From: Strigamia acuminata
Lineage: Eukaryota; Arthropoda; Chilopoda; Geophilomorpha; Linotaeniidae
Reading direction: 5' to 3'
Length of the DNA stretch: 64,000 nucleotides
Assembly: GCA_949358305.1 (NCBI GenBank)
Contig: OX442321.1
Coordinates: 10,255,605-10,319,604, forward strand
Shown here: positions 10,601 through 19,230 of the stretch, piece by piece
Numbering within the stretch: position 1 is the first letter of the stretch
Layout of the letters: every line of letters begins with the position of its first letter
Made by a program: the position numbers and the translations under genes
Notes under the pieces: model-generated
What the model was told of the DNA's origin: nothing
The model's input: the letters and a program-made list of their open reading frames with translations, nothing else
Database searches by the model: none

Positions 10601-12801
10601 CAACCCCCGTCAGGATAAAAGAAATTAAATCCGAGAGGGATTTGTCGCGGGAATGTGTCGAGCCGAGGCCGCCAGTAAGAAGGCAAATTGTATTAAATGG
10701 AAATTGTAACGAGGATTTAGCAACGAAAAAGCAAAAATCTGGAATGGAAGTTAGAAAAAAAGCCAAACGTGAAGTTAAAGCTAAGCAATTTGCGATTACG
10801 AATGTGAAAAGTGAACACAGAATGTGCACTAGGTCGTCCACGCGAAATGAAAACGAACAAGTCAGAGGAACGAAAAGTAAACAAGCTGAAGAATTAAAGA
10901 GGAAAGAGGCCCAGGATAAGAAAAATAAACAGCAAAGCAGAAATAAAAGCCGAGCGAGGCGAGACAAATTTCAAAAGATGGCGAACGTCGAGATATCTGC
11001 TGCAGAAAAATGTCTGCTGAAGATTCCGATGCATTTAATGTTTCTGATTAGGTAAGTAATTTAAAATTTAGAAATAAAATTAAGTACCGTACTGCCTCGA
11101 TTTAACGCCGGGGCGTTTATTTACTTTTCCAAGTCGACCCCTCCGGCGATTATTCAAAGCCCGGCGATTATTCGCGCCGGGCGTCTAACGAAAAAAAAAG
11201 GTTTTTTTACTGCCGCCACCCAATCATTTACGTTAAATTACCGTATATTCGTCTAAAAAACGTTTAAAACCGGCGTTTAAACAAACCCGGCGTTTATTTA
11301 AGGCCGGCGTTTATTGCCTTTTCGTTCTGAGTTTGCCCGGCGTTTAATCAGGAGCCGGCGTTTAGATACGACCGGCGTTAAATCAAGGCAGTACGGTAGT
11401 TTAATTTTTTTTTTTTTTTTTTTTTTTATTAGAAATGTTATTACCGAACTGAAAGAATGTCGTTTGGACCTGACTTCCAAACTCTGTGATAGTACGAGAA
11501 ACAGGGACGTTTTAGTTTTGACTGACGAGGAGAAAATCTTGCTGGAACGAGTGAAGGAGAAAACGAAAAAAATAAGTGTCATAGCTAAGAAAAGAGCGTT
11601 TGACACGCTCTACGAGTCTTTGAATGCGGCTATTTTTACGGATTCTAGTATACATGTAATTTAATAATTTACTTTTATACAAATATATTTGTTTTCAATT
11701 AAATTTTTATTGTTTTTTTTTGTTTGCAGACATTTGGACGCGCTTCTCTTTGCCGCTTCTATTGTGCAATTTGTAAATATTTAGGTAATTTGGACCAAAT
11801 CAAAGCATTGTGTTACAATTTACTGCTTAAAATGACTGACGTGGCTGGATTTTTCATAATTAATGTATTAGATGAATTACCGGGTAACTATAATTTGAAC
11901 AATTTTAGTTCAATTATTACAATTTTTGTTTAATTTACAGCTTCGAGTCAATTGTATGAAGTAATACAATATGTATTGGTAAATTGTGACATTGGTTTGA
12001 CGTCTTCTATGAAGACTTATATAGCTTCGATGTTTTCGGAAGTTTTTTGCACAAAAGCTTGTGATATTTATCTGTCGGATTTGTTGATCAAATTACGTGA
12101 GAGTGATGAAGGTGAGTTGAATCATTTGGCGAATTCATTTAATTTTCTTAATTTCATTTCTATTTTTAGTTTCCGAAATAGAGTGGTCCGTTGAAATTAT
12201 TGCAGCGGTTAAAGGTTGGTCTTGGGCAAAAGAAAATCTTGTTCTTAAATATCTGTGGCCAACTATCACCGAATGGAGGGAAATAGCAAAGAAAAGTAAA
12301 AATGATGGCCGGAATAATTCACACTTGTCAGATACATTTGTAGCGAGCATTTTTAGAATTTTAGGTAAGGTTTTTTCATACGGTACAATCAAGCATTTGT
12401 AATTTATATATCGATGATTTTTTTAGGACCAGTCTGCCAGAAATGTCCATCAGCCGAATCGCACATGATAATAGGTTTCATGAAAGAACTTCGTTTACTG
12501 TTGCAAACCGTAAATTTAAATTTAGGTAAGTAAATTTTTTGGTATTTTAGTTTGGTTGTGTTGTATTCTGATTTAATTTTTTTTTTTTTAATTTTATTTA
12601 GTCACATCGGTGGTGCAAGAAGGCGTGATAGAAGCTATCATTAATCTTGAGAAGTTTAGACCCGATATACCACGGATGGTATTAAAATTTTGGCTATCAA
12701 CGACAAAACATGTTATTTCGCCTCATCTTCAAACAATGATTGATCAAGTAGCGAAAAAAATGAATGTGGATTCAGCAGAATTAGTGGAGGGTTGGACGTA
12801 A
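4481..12801 (+). CDS. ICE1: ICE1-like, little elongation complex subunit 1
   Basis: Fourteen exons give about 1564 residues: 4481-4528, 4610-4680, 4745-4871, 4937-5017, 5086-5206, 7685-7737, 7807-7930, 8024-11051, 11433-11655, 11730-11883, 11941-12111, 12170-12364, 12427-12525, 12602-12801. The N-terminus has CxxC (CRDC) followed by a coiled coil over exons 2-5, then KVKRLF. The 3-kb exon 8 is low-complexity, with a 9-residue SPP repeat (residues 284-364), a DSPEIKDEFSGG repeat (from residue 671) and PLDLS near residue 776. The C-terminus (exons 9-14) is alpha-helical and ordered. This architecture (CxxC coiled-coil N-terminus, long disordered middle, conserved helical C-terminus) fits ICE1, the scaffold of the complex that supports RNA polymerase II transcription of snRNA genes. 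The call is from architecture and remembered similarity, not a search. An in-frame ATG at 4475 is the alternative start. Intron 5 holds a gene on the other strand and intron 8 a MITE. AATAAA at 12908-12913. Confidence 0.65.
5268..7505 (-). CDS. mucin-like Thr-rich type I membrane protein with Ig domain
   Basis: A single uninterrupted frame of 745 residues lies wholly inside ICE1 intron 5 (5207-7684), on the opposite strand. It starts with a signal peptide (MKILAIILIGLASILKL). A Thr/Glu-rich stalk follows, with about 23 copies of a 7-residue APTTEPE-type repeat (about residues 225-389). Then come a Ser/Thr-rich linker and one Ig-like domain (about residues 560-680, with NVTFKC, FTWS and DSGYYTC), a transmembrane helix at about 685-709 and a basic 36-residue tail. 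The stalk is presumably O-glycosylated. I do not recognise a named orthologue; a surface receptor or adhesion protein is a fair inference. The leader and signal peptide are homologous to those of the beta-like gene at 1348. The stop codon lies 61 bp from the ICE1 exon 5 donor. Confidence 0.85.
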   Translation of the reverse strand: MKILAIILIGLASILKLCAFTDITNGQSSEITSKPVMELTERNALKYSTGNIHHEASNEEFVTEPIEAAEMTKYLTTGVPLKSTAVITGEFIEETTEESTKPTVSNEVVTVISQIPGKTIPSEMQAEIPVTQLPKKNETEITQLHEKSPITSEIEAVTKEMEVEHTKLPEKDAIIMSKIKMESQLPEKEATTSETKVEITQLPEKYVPISTDLEAETSKLIEIEATTTKTEAPTTEPDAPTTETDAPTTEKEAPTTEPDAPTTEPEAPTTETEAPTTQTEAPTTETEAPTTQTEVPTTETEAPTTQTEAPTTEPKAPTTETEVPTTEPEAPTTEPEVPTTEPEAPTTEPEAPTTEPEAPTTEPEVPTTEPEAPTTEPEVPTTEPVVPTTDIEAEIIILPEKDVTVFSEIITEFITEPPAENKDESTEMLRTLIPKYVTTVESSKEKITSAESSTSSESETEKPTQEPAKISTTVRKIFAPRRPFNMTAQNDTQINETTQLMTSSTPSLDTTKTTPSVQQIAPNTTVETEIITKLTTNIQSDLTTQITSSEHLLDLSTHIAPPTRDIHCSHKTCSNIKIGLYLEKSYEKYGKNVTFKCAFTHPIPPSTVTFTWSKNNYQDTGTEEIIKQSLEIKTGFENWEKTFSLLNLTDLSDEDSGYYTCRVQFMPRCCSVSESARFKAYGQSNFALHIGLIILVIGLEVVLALGLQWCSKKQKVKRNRDIESVPLQGQARKSGARIWDDKHYE
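6340..6833 (-). repeat. 21-bp coding minisatellite
   Basis: About 23 tandem copies of a 21-bp unit (plus strand GGTTCAGTTGTTGGAACTTC plus T and variants) encode the E-(A/V)-P-T-T-E-(P/T) heptapeptide of the mucin stalk. Neighbouring copies are nearly identical, as expected from recent unit turnover. Because the unit is a multiple of three with no stop in other frames, it also opens long shadow frames on the plus strand. Confidence 0.9.
7506..7640 (-). promoter_or_regulatory. leader/promoter of the nested gene
   Basis: Read on the minus strand, this segment matches 1262-1350 in front of the beta-like gene (GCTTATCTC, ATTTCTCAA, CAAAATTT, TTGCACGT, CCAATATG). A poly-T run at 7611-7640 closes it on the ICE1 side. 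Presumed 5'UTR and core promoter of the nested gene. Confidence 0.55.
8248..8490 (+). repeat. 27-bp coding repeat, nine units, in ICE1
   Basis: Nine tandem 27-bp units encode variants of RNSPPEKLI (residues 284-364). Each has an SP dipeptide, a minimal site for proline-directed kinases. The units alternate between EKL and EIL versions, which points to higher-order duplication. Confidence 0.85.
9409..9552 (+). repeat. 36-bp coding repeat, four units, in ICE1
   Basis: Four units of 36 bp, identical to the eye, encode DSPEIKDEFSGG (from residue 671). A fifth DSP begins at 9553 and then diverges. Each unit has IKDE, which fits the SUMO consensus psi-K-x-E, next to an SP dipeptide. Confidence 0.9.
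11085..11398. mobile_element. Tc1/mariner-type MITE in ICE1 intron 8
   Basis: Terminal inverted repeats of about 26 bp begin CCGTACTGCCTCGATTTAAC at 11087 and end with the near-exact reverse complement at 11396. They are flanked by TA on both sides (11085-11086, 11397-11398), as for Tc1/mariner-type elements. The 310-bp inside has repeated CCGGCG(T/A)TTATT blocks in both orientations and no coding capacity. It sits between the strong donor of ICE1 exon 8 and the poly-T acceptor of exon 9. Confidence 0.75.
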
Positions 12802-13015
12802 TGTCGATGTACGAGTATTTGTAAATAATTAAGTTAATAATCATTAAATATGTCTAATTGTCATAAACTTCATTTTTAACGACATATTTTTGTATGATAC
12901 TGCTTGAAATAAATAAGTAGTAACTGAAGAAATGAATGTGCCGTTTAAATTGTTTATTTTCTATAGATTAGTTCTACAAATTGTTAATAGGGCGCGCGCT
13001 GTGTAGTGTTAAAAG

Positions 13016-13525
13016 ATGGCGTCCAACTCGTGGTGTAGAATCATGTTTATAGTTGGCTTGCTTTCTTTGGTTCATGCTGCGTATTCAGCTGCTCAATGTT
13101 CGTATAATTCGTTAAATTTCTCACCGCAATGGTTTTAATGCGTTTTATAAAATTTTAGTTCGCACATACCTGAGACTAACCGAACAAGAATTCATTTCCT
13201 TGCCACCAGATGTATGGCAAAACGTAATATAAAATTCGCACATCCGTTAATTAATATTCTCGCTTCCTTTTAGATCATTCTACAAAGCTTGGTTGGGCTG
13301 CTTGTTACCATGTACGGGATTTTGTACATGGCGGGAGATTTTAAAGAAATAAGAGCCACAATGGAATTGGAAACGAAGTAAGCTAAATATTTGTGACGAA
13401 ATGTTTAACTGATATAATATTAAAACCACAATTTCAGGACGTGGGAAAATTTCAGGAATAGACCTTCGTTTTACGTGTTTAGTCATAGGGGGAAATCGTT
13501 ATCTCCTTCAGAGTGTAAAGAATAA
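13016..13525 (+). CDS. EMC5: EMC5 / membrane magnesium transporter 1 homologue
   Basis: Four exons give 112 residues: 13016-13097, 13159-13223, 13274-13377, 13438-13525. The protein aligns end to end with the MMGT1/EMC5 family: HAAYSAAQ, RTYLRLTE, SLP, a second membrane segment with YGI, AGDFKEIRATMELETKTW, and RNRPSFYVFSHRG. Two membrane helices are visible (about residues 7-28 and 50-70). EMC5 is a subunit of the ER membrane protein complex, which inserts transmembrane segments; it was also described as a magnesium transporter. It lies 214 bp after ICE1 in the same direction. The C-terminal tail after HRG is shorter than in vertebrates. AATAAA at 13822-13827. Confidence 0.95.
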
Positions 13526-14145
13526 AACGTGAATAGTAAATATGTCTGAAAACAAAGAAATCACTAAAAACATGTTGTACATTTCATTTCTGACGTACCG
13601 TATTACAAGCGATAAAGAAAAACCACTTTTATTTATTGTACAGAATGTTTTTTTGTTTCTGTTTTTTTTTTTTATTGCAATAAATTGTTCCAATGAAAAG
13701 TGTGGACATAGTTTAGTCGTTGGCACCTTCGAGTTGAGTTTACATACTTTTTAATCGTTTTATTAATTTGTCAGCAACTTTTTCATTTGTGACGTGACCC
13801 GCACGATTTTGGAAAGCAAACAATAAATAAATATTAATCTTTGTCACTTATTTCACTCACTTTTTTTTTTTTTTTTAGATGTTTTAGAAACTGAATTTTA
13901 TCACGAAATGCATGAGATATTTTAATTCAATAAAAGATAATAAATTGTTATTATAATTGTGTACACGGCATGAAGGACGCAGAGAATATAAAATTTTGTA
14001 TTTGGCGCTAGTGTGTGTGATGACGTCGGAGCACTAGCTCCGCCTAACGGTTAGTGGGTAGCGGCGGATGGTATCCACTATCCACAGCTAAATCCATTAA
14101 TTTCAGCTCATAAAATAATTTAGGGCCTGCTTTTGTTTTTTTACA
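13526..14145. other. EMC5-XPG intergenic region
   Basis: The EMC5 3'UTR runs to about 13830. A TGACGTC element (CRE/ATF type) at 14021-14027, in a locally GC-richer patch (about 13960-14070), is a plausible promoter element of XPG. The small frames at 13508-13754 are not supported. Confidence 0.45.
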
Positions 14146-16640
14146 ATGGGAGTCCAAGGACTATGGCAGCTATTAAATTCTGTCGGTAGACCGGTAACTC
14201 TGGAATCATTAGAAAACAAAATACTAGCAATTGGTAACTTAATAATATAAAAAGATTTTAACTTATTACAATAACAAAATTATCTCTTGCTCTTCAGATG
14301 TAAGCATTTGGCTTCACCAAGCTGTAAAAGGATGCAGAAACACGGCAGGTGCTCCGGCACAAAATGCGCATTTATTGACACTTTTCAATCGAATATGCAA
14401 ATTACTTTTCTATAAAATCAAACCCGTGTTTGTTTTTGACGGTGCAATCCCACTTCTCAAGAAACAGACAGTAGTAAGTACTTTATTTAACGTTGCCATA
14501 AAGTTCCTGCTTTAAAATAACGTTGAATTTCAGGCTGCTCGACGTCAGCGTAAGGAATCGGCAACAAAAGATTCTCGTCGAACACTACAAAAGTTATTAC
14601 AGAACGTAATAAAAAAAGGTGCAGTAAAGCAAAAGATTAATCCTGACTCTCAGGAAGAATTCGGGCAACAAATCGTGCAAGAAATTATGGAAATTGTCGA
14701 TTCAACCAATTCGACTAAGCAGCCCGATTTATTCCAATTGGAATCTTTGCCAAAAGATACACAGATAGAGTAAGAACGGATTCTAATTCTAACTTATCAA
14801 TTTTAATTTTTAATCTAATTTATTTTTTAAGGTTTGATAATATAAATCGTGACAGTAGTGAGGAAGATACTGTTGAAGACATTTTTCAACACTATTTAAG
14901 TAGCCAGTATCAGGATATTGATTCGGTGAATATTAACTCGGAATCGTTTAGAGGTTTACCTCTGAATATTCAACATGAGATTTTAAGTGAATTGAAAGAA
15001 AGTCGGAAAAGAAACTCGTGGGCTCAAATGGATGAAATGCCAAAAGTATTTATTTATTCATTTGTTTATTTTGAAAAATAAAAAAAAAAAAAAATTATTA
15101 TCCTACTTATTTATTTAATTACTTTTTAAAGGATTCGTGCAATTTTTCCTCGTTTCAAATGGCACGTTTAGTGAAAAAGAGAAATTTGCAACAGAAATTG
15201 GAAGCCGTTGAGAAAGAAATGCGGAGTGTTGAAATTGATTATATATCGGGAGATCCGGATGGAAATATTGCAGCAACATCGCGTCGAATTTTGTCCGAAG
15301 ACGGAGCTCATTATATATTAACCAGAACTACACCCTCGAAATCAAATCAAGTAACCACGGTTGCTAAACCTCAGCAAGAAAAACAAGCGGAGCATATTGC
15401 GCAAAAACAAACGAACATTGACCTTGATGACATAATGTCGACATCATCTAACGATTCTGTGGAAATGTTGCAACGAGTTGTTGAAAACCATTCGAAAAAA
15501 TCTAAAAATGAAATTGACGAACAACCGAAACATCTCATTTCATTACGGGAGGAAATGCCATCGTACAATTTTGACACTGAAAAGAAAACCAATTCAGAAC
15601 TAATTAACATTTCGCCCGAATCGTTTCAAGCGGACAAGTCTTCGCAGCTAAGTAGTCAGAACACGTCTACAAGTGCATCAAATCCTTCGGATTGGTTATC
15701 CGAGCCCGTAGTCGACAAGAATCATGAAAATACCTCGAGTTTACAGTCGAATTTTGATAATAATGAAATATTAAAATCACCAACATGTGAAAAATACACC
15801 CAACTCATGAACCGTTCAAATCAAGGACACAGTATACCGGTACATAAAATTGATGACTTTTCTCAGCCAGTTGCATCAACATCGTCGAATTTAGTTCTCT
15901 CCGATCAGGACGATTCTGACGATTCAGATTTCATTGAGGTCCCGAGTCTGGTTGACTTGGATTCCGATTCATCAATCGATGAAATTCAACAAACTGATAA
16001 AACATTTGTCGAATCAAATGAAAACATGCACTCGGTTACGGAAGTAAATGACGCTAAAGAGATGAGCATGGAAGAACTTAAGGAATTAGAAATTCAGTTG
16101 GATACAGAGAATATTAACCTGCAAAAGGAAAAGACAAAATCTGACTTAGCGGCAAAAAGTATCGCCGATCAGACGTACGCCGAGTGCCAAGAATTGTTAA
16201 AACTATTTGGCATTCCCTACATTATTAGTCCTATGGAAGCAGAAGCGCAGTGCGCCAAACTGGATACACTTAATTTGACACACGGCACGATCACGGATGA
16301 CAGTGACGTTTGGTTGTTCGGTGGCGAGAGAGTTTACAGGAATTTTTTCAACCAGTCAAAGTTTGTCGAGTTTTTCAAGGCGTCAGACATCAAAGAACAT
16401 TTCAGTAAGCGAATTAGCGAATCCTTTGATTTTTTTCTCGTTTTAATGCAATTTCTTTGTAGATTTAGATCGTTTGAAGCTAATTTGTCTCGCTTTGATG
16501 ACCGGAAGTGATTACACAGCTGGAATCGAGGGTGTTGGGTGCGTAACTGCGATGGAGGTTTTGAGTGAATTTTCCGACGAAGGATTGGAGTGTTTAAAAG
16601 CATTCAAGTTTGTACGAGCTGCATTTTTTTTTAATTTGAA

Positions 16641-16677
<37 letters not shown>

Positions 16678-17330
16678 GGAAATGGTGGGAAGAAAACAAG
16701 TCGAGCGTGTCTGAAGATGCTGACACACCTGTAAAGAAGAAACTTCGTAAATTAGTTCTTCCACCCGGATTTCCCAACGACACAATAGCGAAGGCTTATC
16801 TCGAACCAGTGGTCGACGATTCGCGAGAAGGATTTTCGTGGTCCACGCCCGATTTAGCAGCTTTACGTGAATTTGCACAATTTCGGTTCGGTTGGGCTCG
16901 TTCCAAATCAGACGGTTTGTTGCTTCCGGTTTTGAAGAAACTCAACACGAATGAAGTAACCGTACAATCGCGCTTGAATTAATTGCCACTTACTTACTAA
17001 ATTGAATTTGTTTTCTAGACTCAAACGAGACTCGATAGTTTTTTTAAAGTCACACTCAAGAAAGACTTAGAACCATTAAAGAGTAAGCGGCTAAAGCGTG
17101 CAGTTCGAAAGATAACGAAAAGAAATACCGGTAGTCCCGAAATACCGGTCGTCGAAGACAATAAAAAGAAAGCAGTTCGTATTCTGCAGCGCAAAATGGC
17201 GCATCTGGATGAAAGCATTAAAAAGACTCCTATTAAAAGGAAGTTAAAACCCAAAGAACTAAAGCGGAAGAAACTTTTAAAGCCACAAACAAAGCTGACT
17301 GTGGACTTATCCGAGGATAGTTCTGACTGA
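14146..17330 (+). CDS. ERCC5: XPG/ERCC5 (Rad2) structure-specific endonuclease
   Basis: Eight exons give about 906 residues: 14146-14233, 14298-14473, 14534-14769, 14832-15045, 15132-16404, 16463-16607, 16679-16955, 17019-17330. XPG cuts the 3' side of the lesion bubble in nucleotide excision repair. The N-nuclease domain starts MGVQGLW and has FVFDG with the catalytic Asp at residue 77. The I-nuclease domain has MEAEAQC (E607, E609), TDDSDVW (D628, D630) and MTGSDYTAG (D679). A PCNA-binding PIP box QTRLDSFF is at about 805-812, followed by a basic, probably nuclear-localising tail. The long acidic spacer (about 240-570) contains DSDFIEV near residue 505, which resembles motifs that bind the TFIIH p62 PH domain. 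All catalytic residues that I can check are present, so the gene looks functional. It is about 280 residues shorter than human XPG, through a shorter spacer. Confidence 0.95.
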
Positions 17331-17494
17331 AAATTGATTGATTTAGACGATTTTTTTTGGGAATTTACTGGAAACACAATTTATTAATTATCATAATTGT
17401 AAATATTTTTTTTTATACCGAAAACATTGGGTGGTATTTATTTATTTTTATACATACAAATTATATTACATTAAAAAAAATAGGTGAATTTAAA

Positions 17495-18926
17495 TTATTG
17501 AACCGCAACTGTTGATTGTGTTGTCTGGTTGGGCCCGTTTGAAGACTGAGGATTGTTTGGGTCAACATTGTTTTGTGGTCCACCAGTATTTGGTCTGGGA
17601 AAACAATTCGTTATGCATTAACAGTCCTAAATTAATCTAAATAACCATATTAGGTTTGCCCTAATGTGGTTAGGTAGACTAATTTCGAACCAGTTATCAA
17701 TTTCACCGTGTTTAACTTGTCTATTTGTTTTACATTTTTAATTTATTTGATTGATTTCCATTTTATTTTACCCTGGAGGCTGTGTTTTCGCTTTGGGCAT
17801 TTTGGCTAAGAGAGCCTGGATTTCTTTACGTTCATCAAAACTTTTCCACAATTCATACAATGCTAATATATATCGAGTTATTTCTAAAATCTGAAAAAAG
17901 AAAGAAAGAAAAAATTCCACTCGTTGTTCGATGAATTTTGAATATATAAGGTAAGGTATGTATTGTTTTAGCTTTACCTTTTCCATATCAACATTTAATT
18001 CAGCAAACCATTGCTTTACATCTTTTTGTTGAATTACACAAGCCATGTGGAGGCACGCTGCGAATTTTTAAATAAAGAAAAATTTAAATTTAAATTTAAA
18101 TTTAAAAAAAAAATTAAGAAAAATTAGAAAAATTCTTACCTAATGATATTAAATAAGGCGGATAAAGCAGGCATACGTCCGTTCTTAAACTATCGTTAAC
18201 AATCCTCCAAGCGAGGGGAAGGATTGTATCTTCGTGGCCTAAATCTTGAGCATATTGAATCAATGGACGGTATGGTAAATAAATGACCAAACAGCAATCC
18301 ATCATTTCCAGCAGGAAAAATTCACACTCGACCACGTTCTGGATTCGGTAAGGATATTCTTGTGAATGGGCGTAATTGAACTTGGTTTTAACTACACAAA
18401 CACAAACAAATTATGAAAAATAGTCCGCCACAAATATTGACACAACCGTTATTCCATACGTACTGACAGTTTGGCACGTTGATATCAATCGGCTATTGGA
18501 AATCATACCAAATTCTTCAACTTTGGATGCGAGAAATATACACGTTGGAGCCAATAGGAATGGATCGATACACTTCAACGAGTTCCGTGCGTAAAACCTC
18601 TTAAAATATGTTGTTGCTGTAGCTATTACTTGTTGACGAACTTTGAGTTGTTCACCTAAGGTTTGTATCACTGCAAAATCAATGAAAAACTCAAATTATC
18701 TACCGATGATCACCATGAAAAAATGTATGTATTACAATTGGCAAAAAATATTATAATCTTCTGGTATTCTTCCTCCGTTAATACAGCCATATCCACTTGT
18801 CGTTCTCTGATCAGATCTTGCTTGTCCAGCAACCATTGCTGACTATGAGAAAAAGGAATTAGATGCGGTGCGGAGTCGGTACGGATTTACTTACTAATGC
18901 GAACTATGCCAAAAATTTCCAGCCAT
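17495..18926 (-). CDS. CycC: cyclin C
   Basis: Seven exons on the minus strand give about 298 residues: 18926-18895, 18842-18736, 18670-18464, 18391-18140, 18057-17978, 17890-17772, 17594-17495. It starts MAGNFWHSSHY, followed by QWLLDKQDL, LTEEEYQK, the cyclin box with RQQVIATATTYFKRFYARNS, KVEEFG, NYAHSQEYPYR, VVECEFFLLEMMDCC and LAWRIVNDS, and ends in the family's QQKD-QWFAELNVDMEK and ALLAKMPK region plus a Pro/Asn/Gln-rich tail. Cyclin C is the activator of CDK8/19 in the Mediator kinase module. The gene is complete and intact. It converges on XPG (164 bp between stop codons) and diverges from UNC80 (304 bp between start codons). Confidence 0.95.
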
Positions 18927-19230
18927 TATTTTGCATTAACATGCCAGACAGAATTCTCTCCACGCTCTCGGCAAAGCAGGCAATCAATCTGGATTTCAGG
19001 ATGAGTGTTTATTTTATAGATTCTTTTTGATACGTGGCGCCATCTCTCGATCTCGCGACCAACCCGGCTGATGCCGAGGTGATGCCGGTGATGCAGATGG
19101 GAGTCGGATGCACTGCATGCGGAATGCGAGCTGTCAATTACATATCCTGGCCTTTTCCACGAATTTTTATTTTCATTAACGGCCATCGAATGGATTCGCT
19201 TTTCCTCTCTTTGCTGGAGCACCTGCAAAA
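18927..19230. promoter_or_regulatory. shared cyclin C / UNC80 intergenic interval (bidirectional promoter)
   Basis: Only 304 bp separate the cyclin C start codon (minus strand, 18926) from the UNC80 start codon (plus strand, 19231). Both 5'UTRs and promoters must lie here unless distal leader exons exist. The interval is more GC-rich than its surroundings, with no clear TATA box, as is usual for divergent housekeeping promoters. The minus-strand frame through it (18926-19330) looks like a by-product. Confidence 0.6.

Noticed and set aside
13508-13754. Overlapping small frames on both strands between EMC5 and XPG
   Set aside because: They lie in the EMC5 3'UTR and carry no family features.
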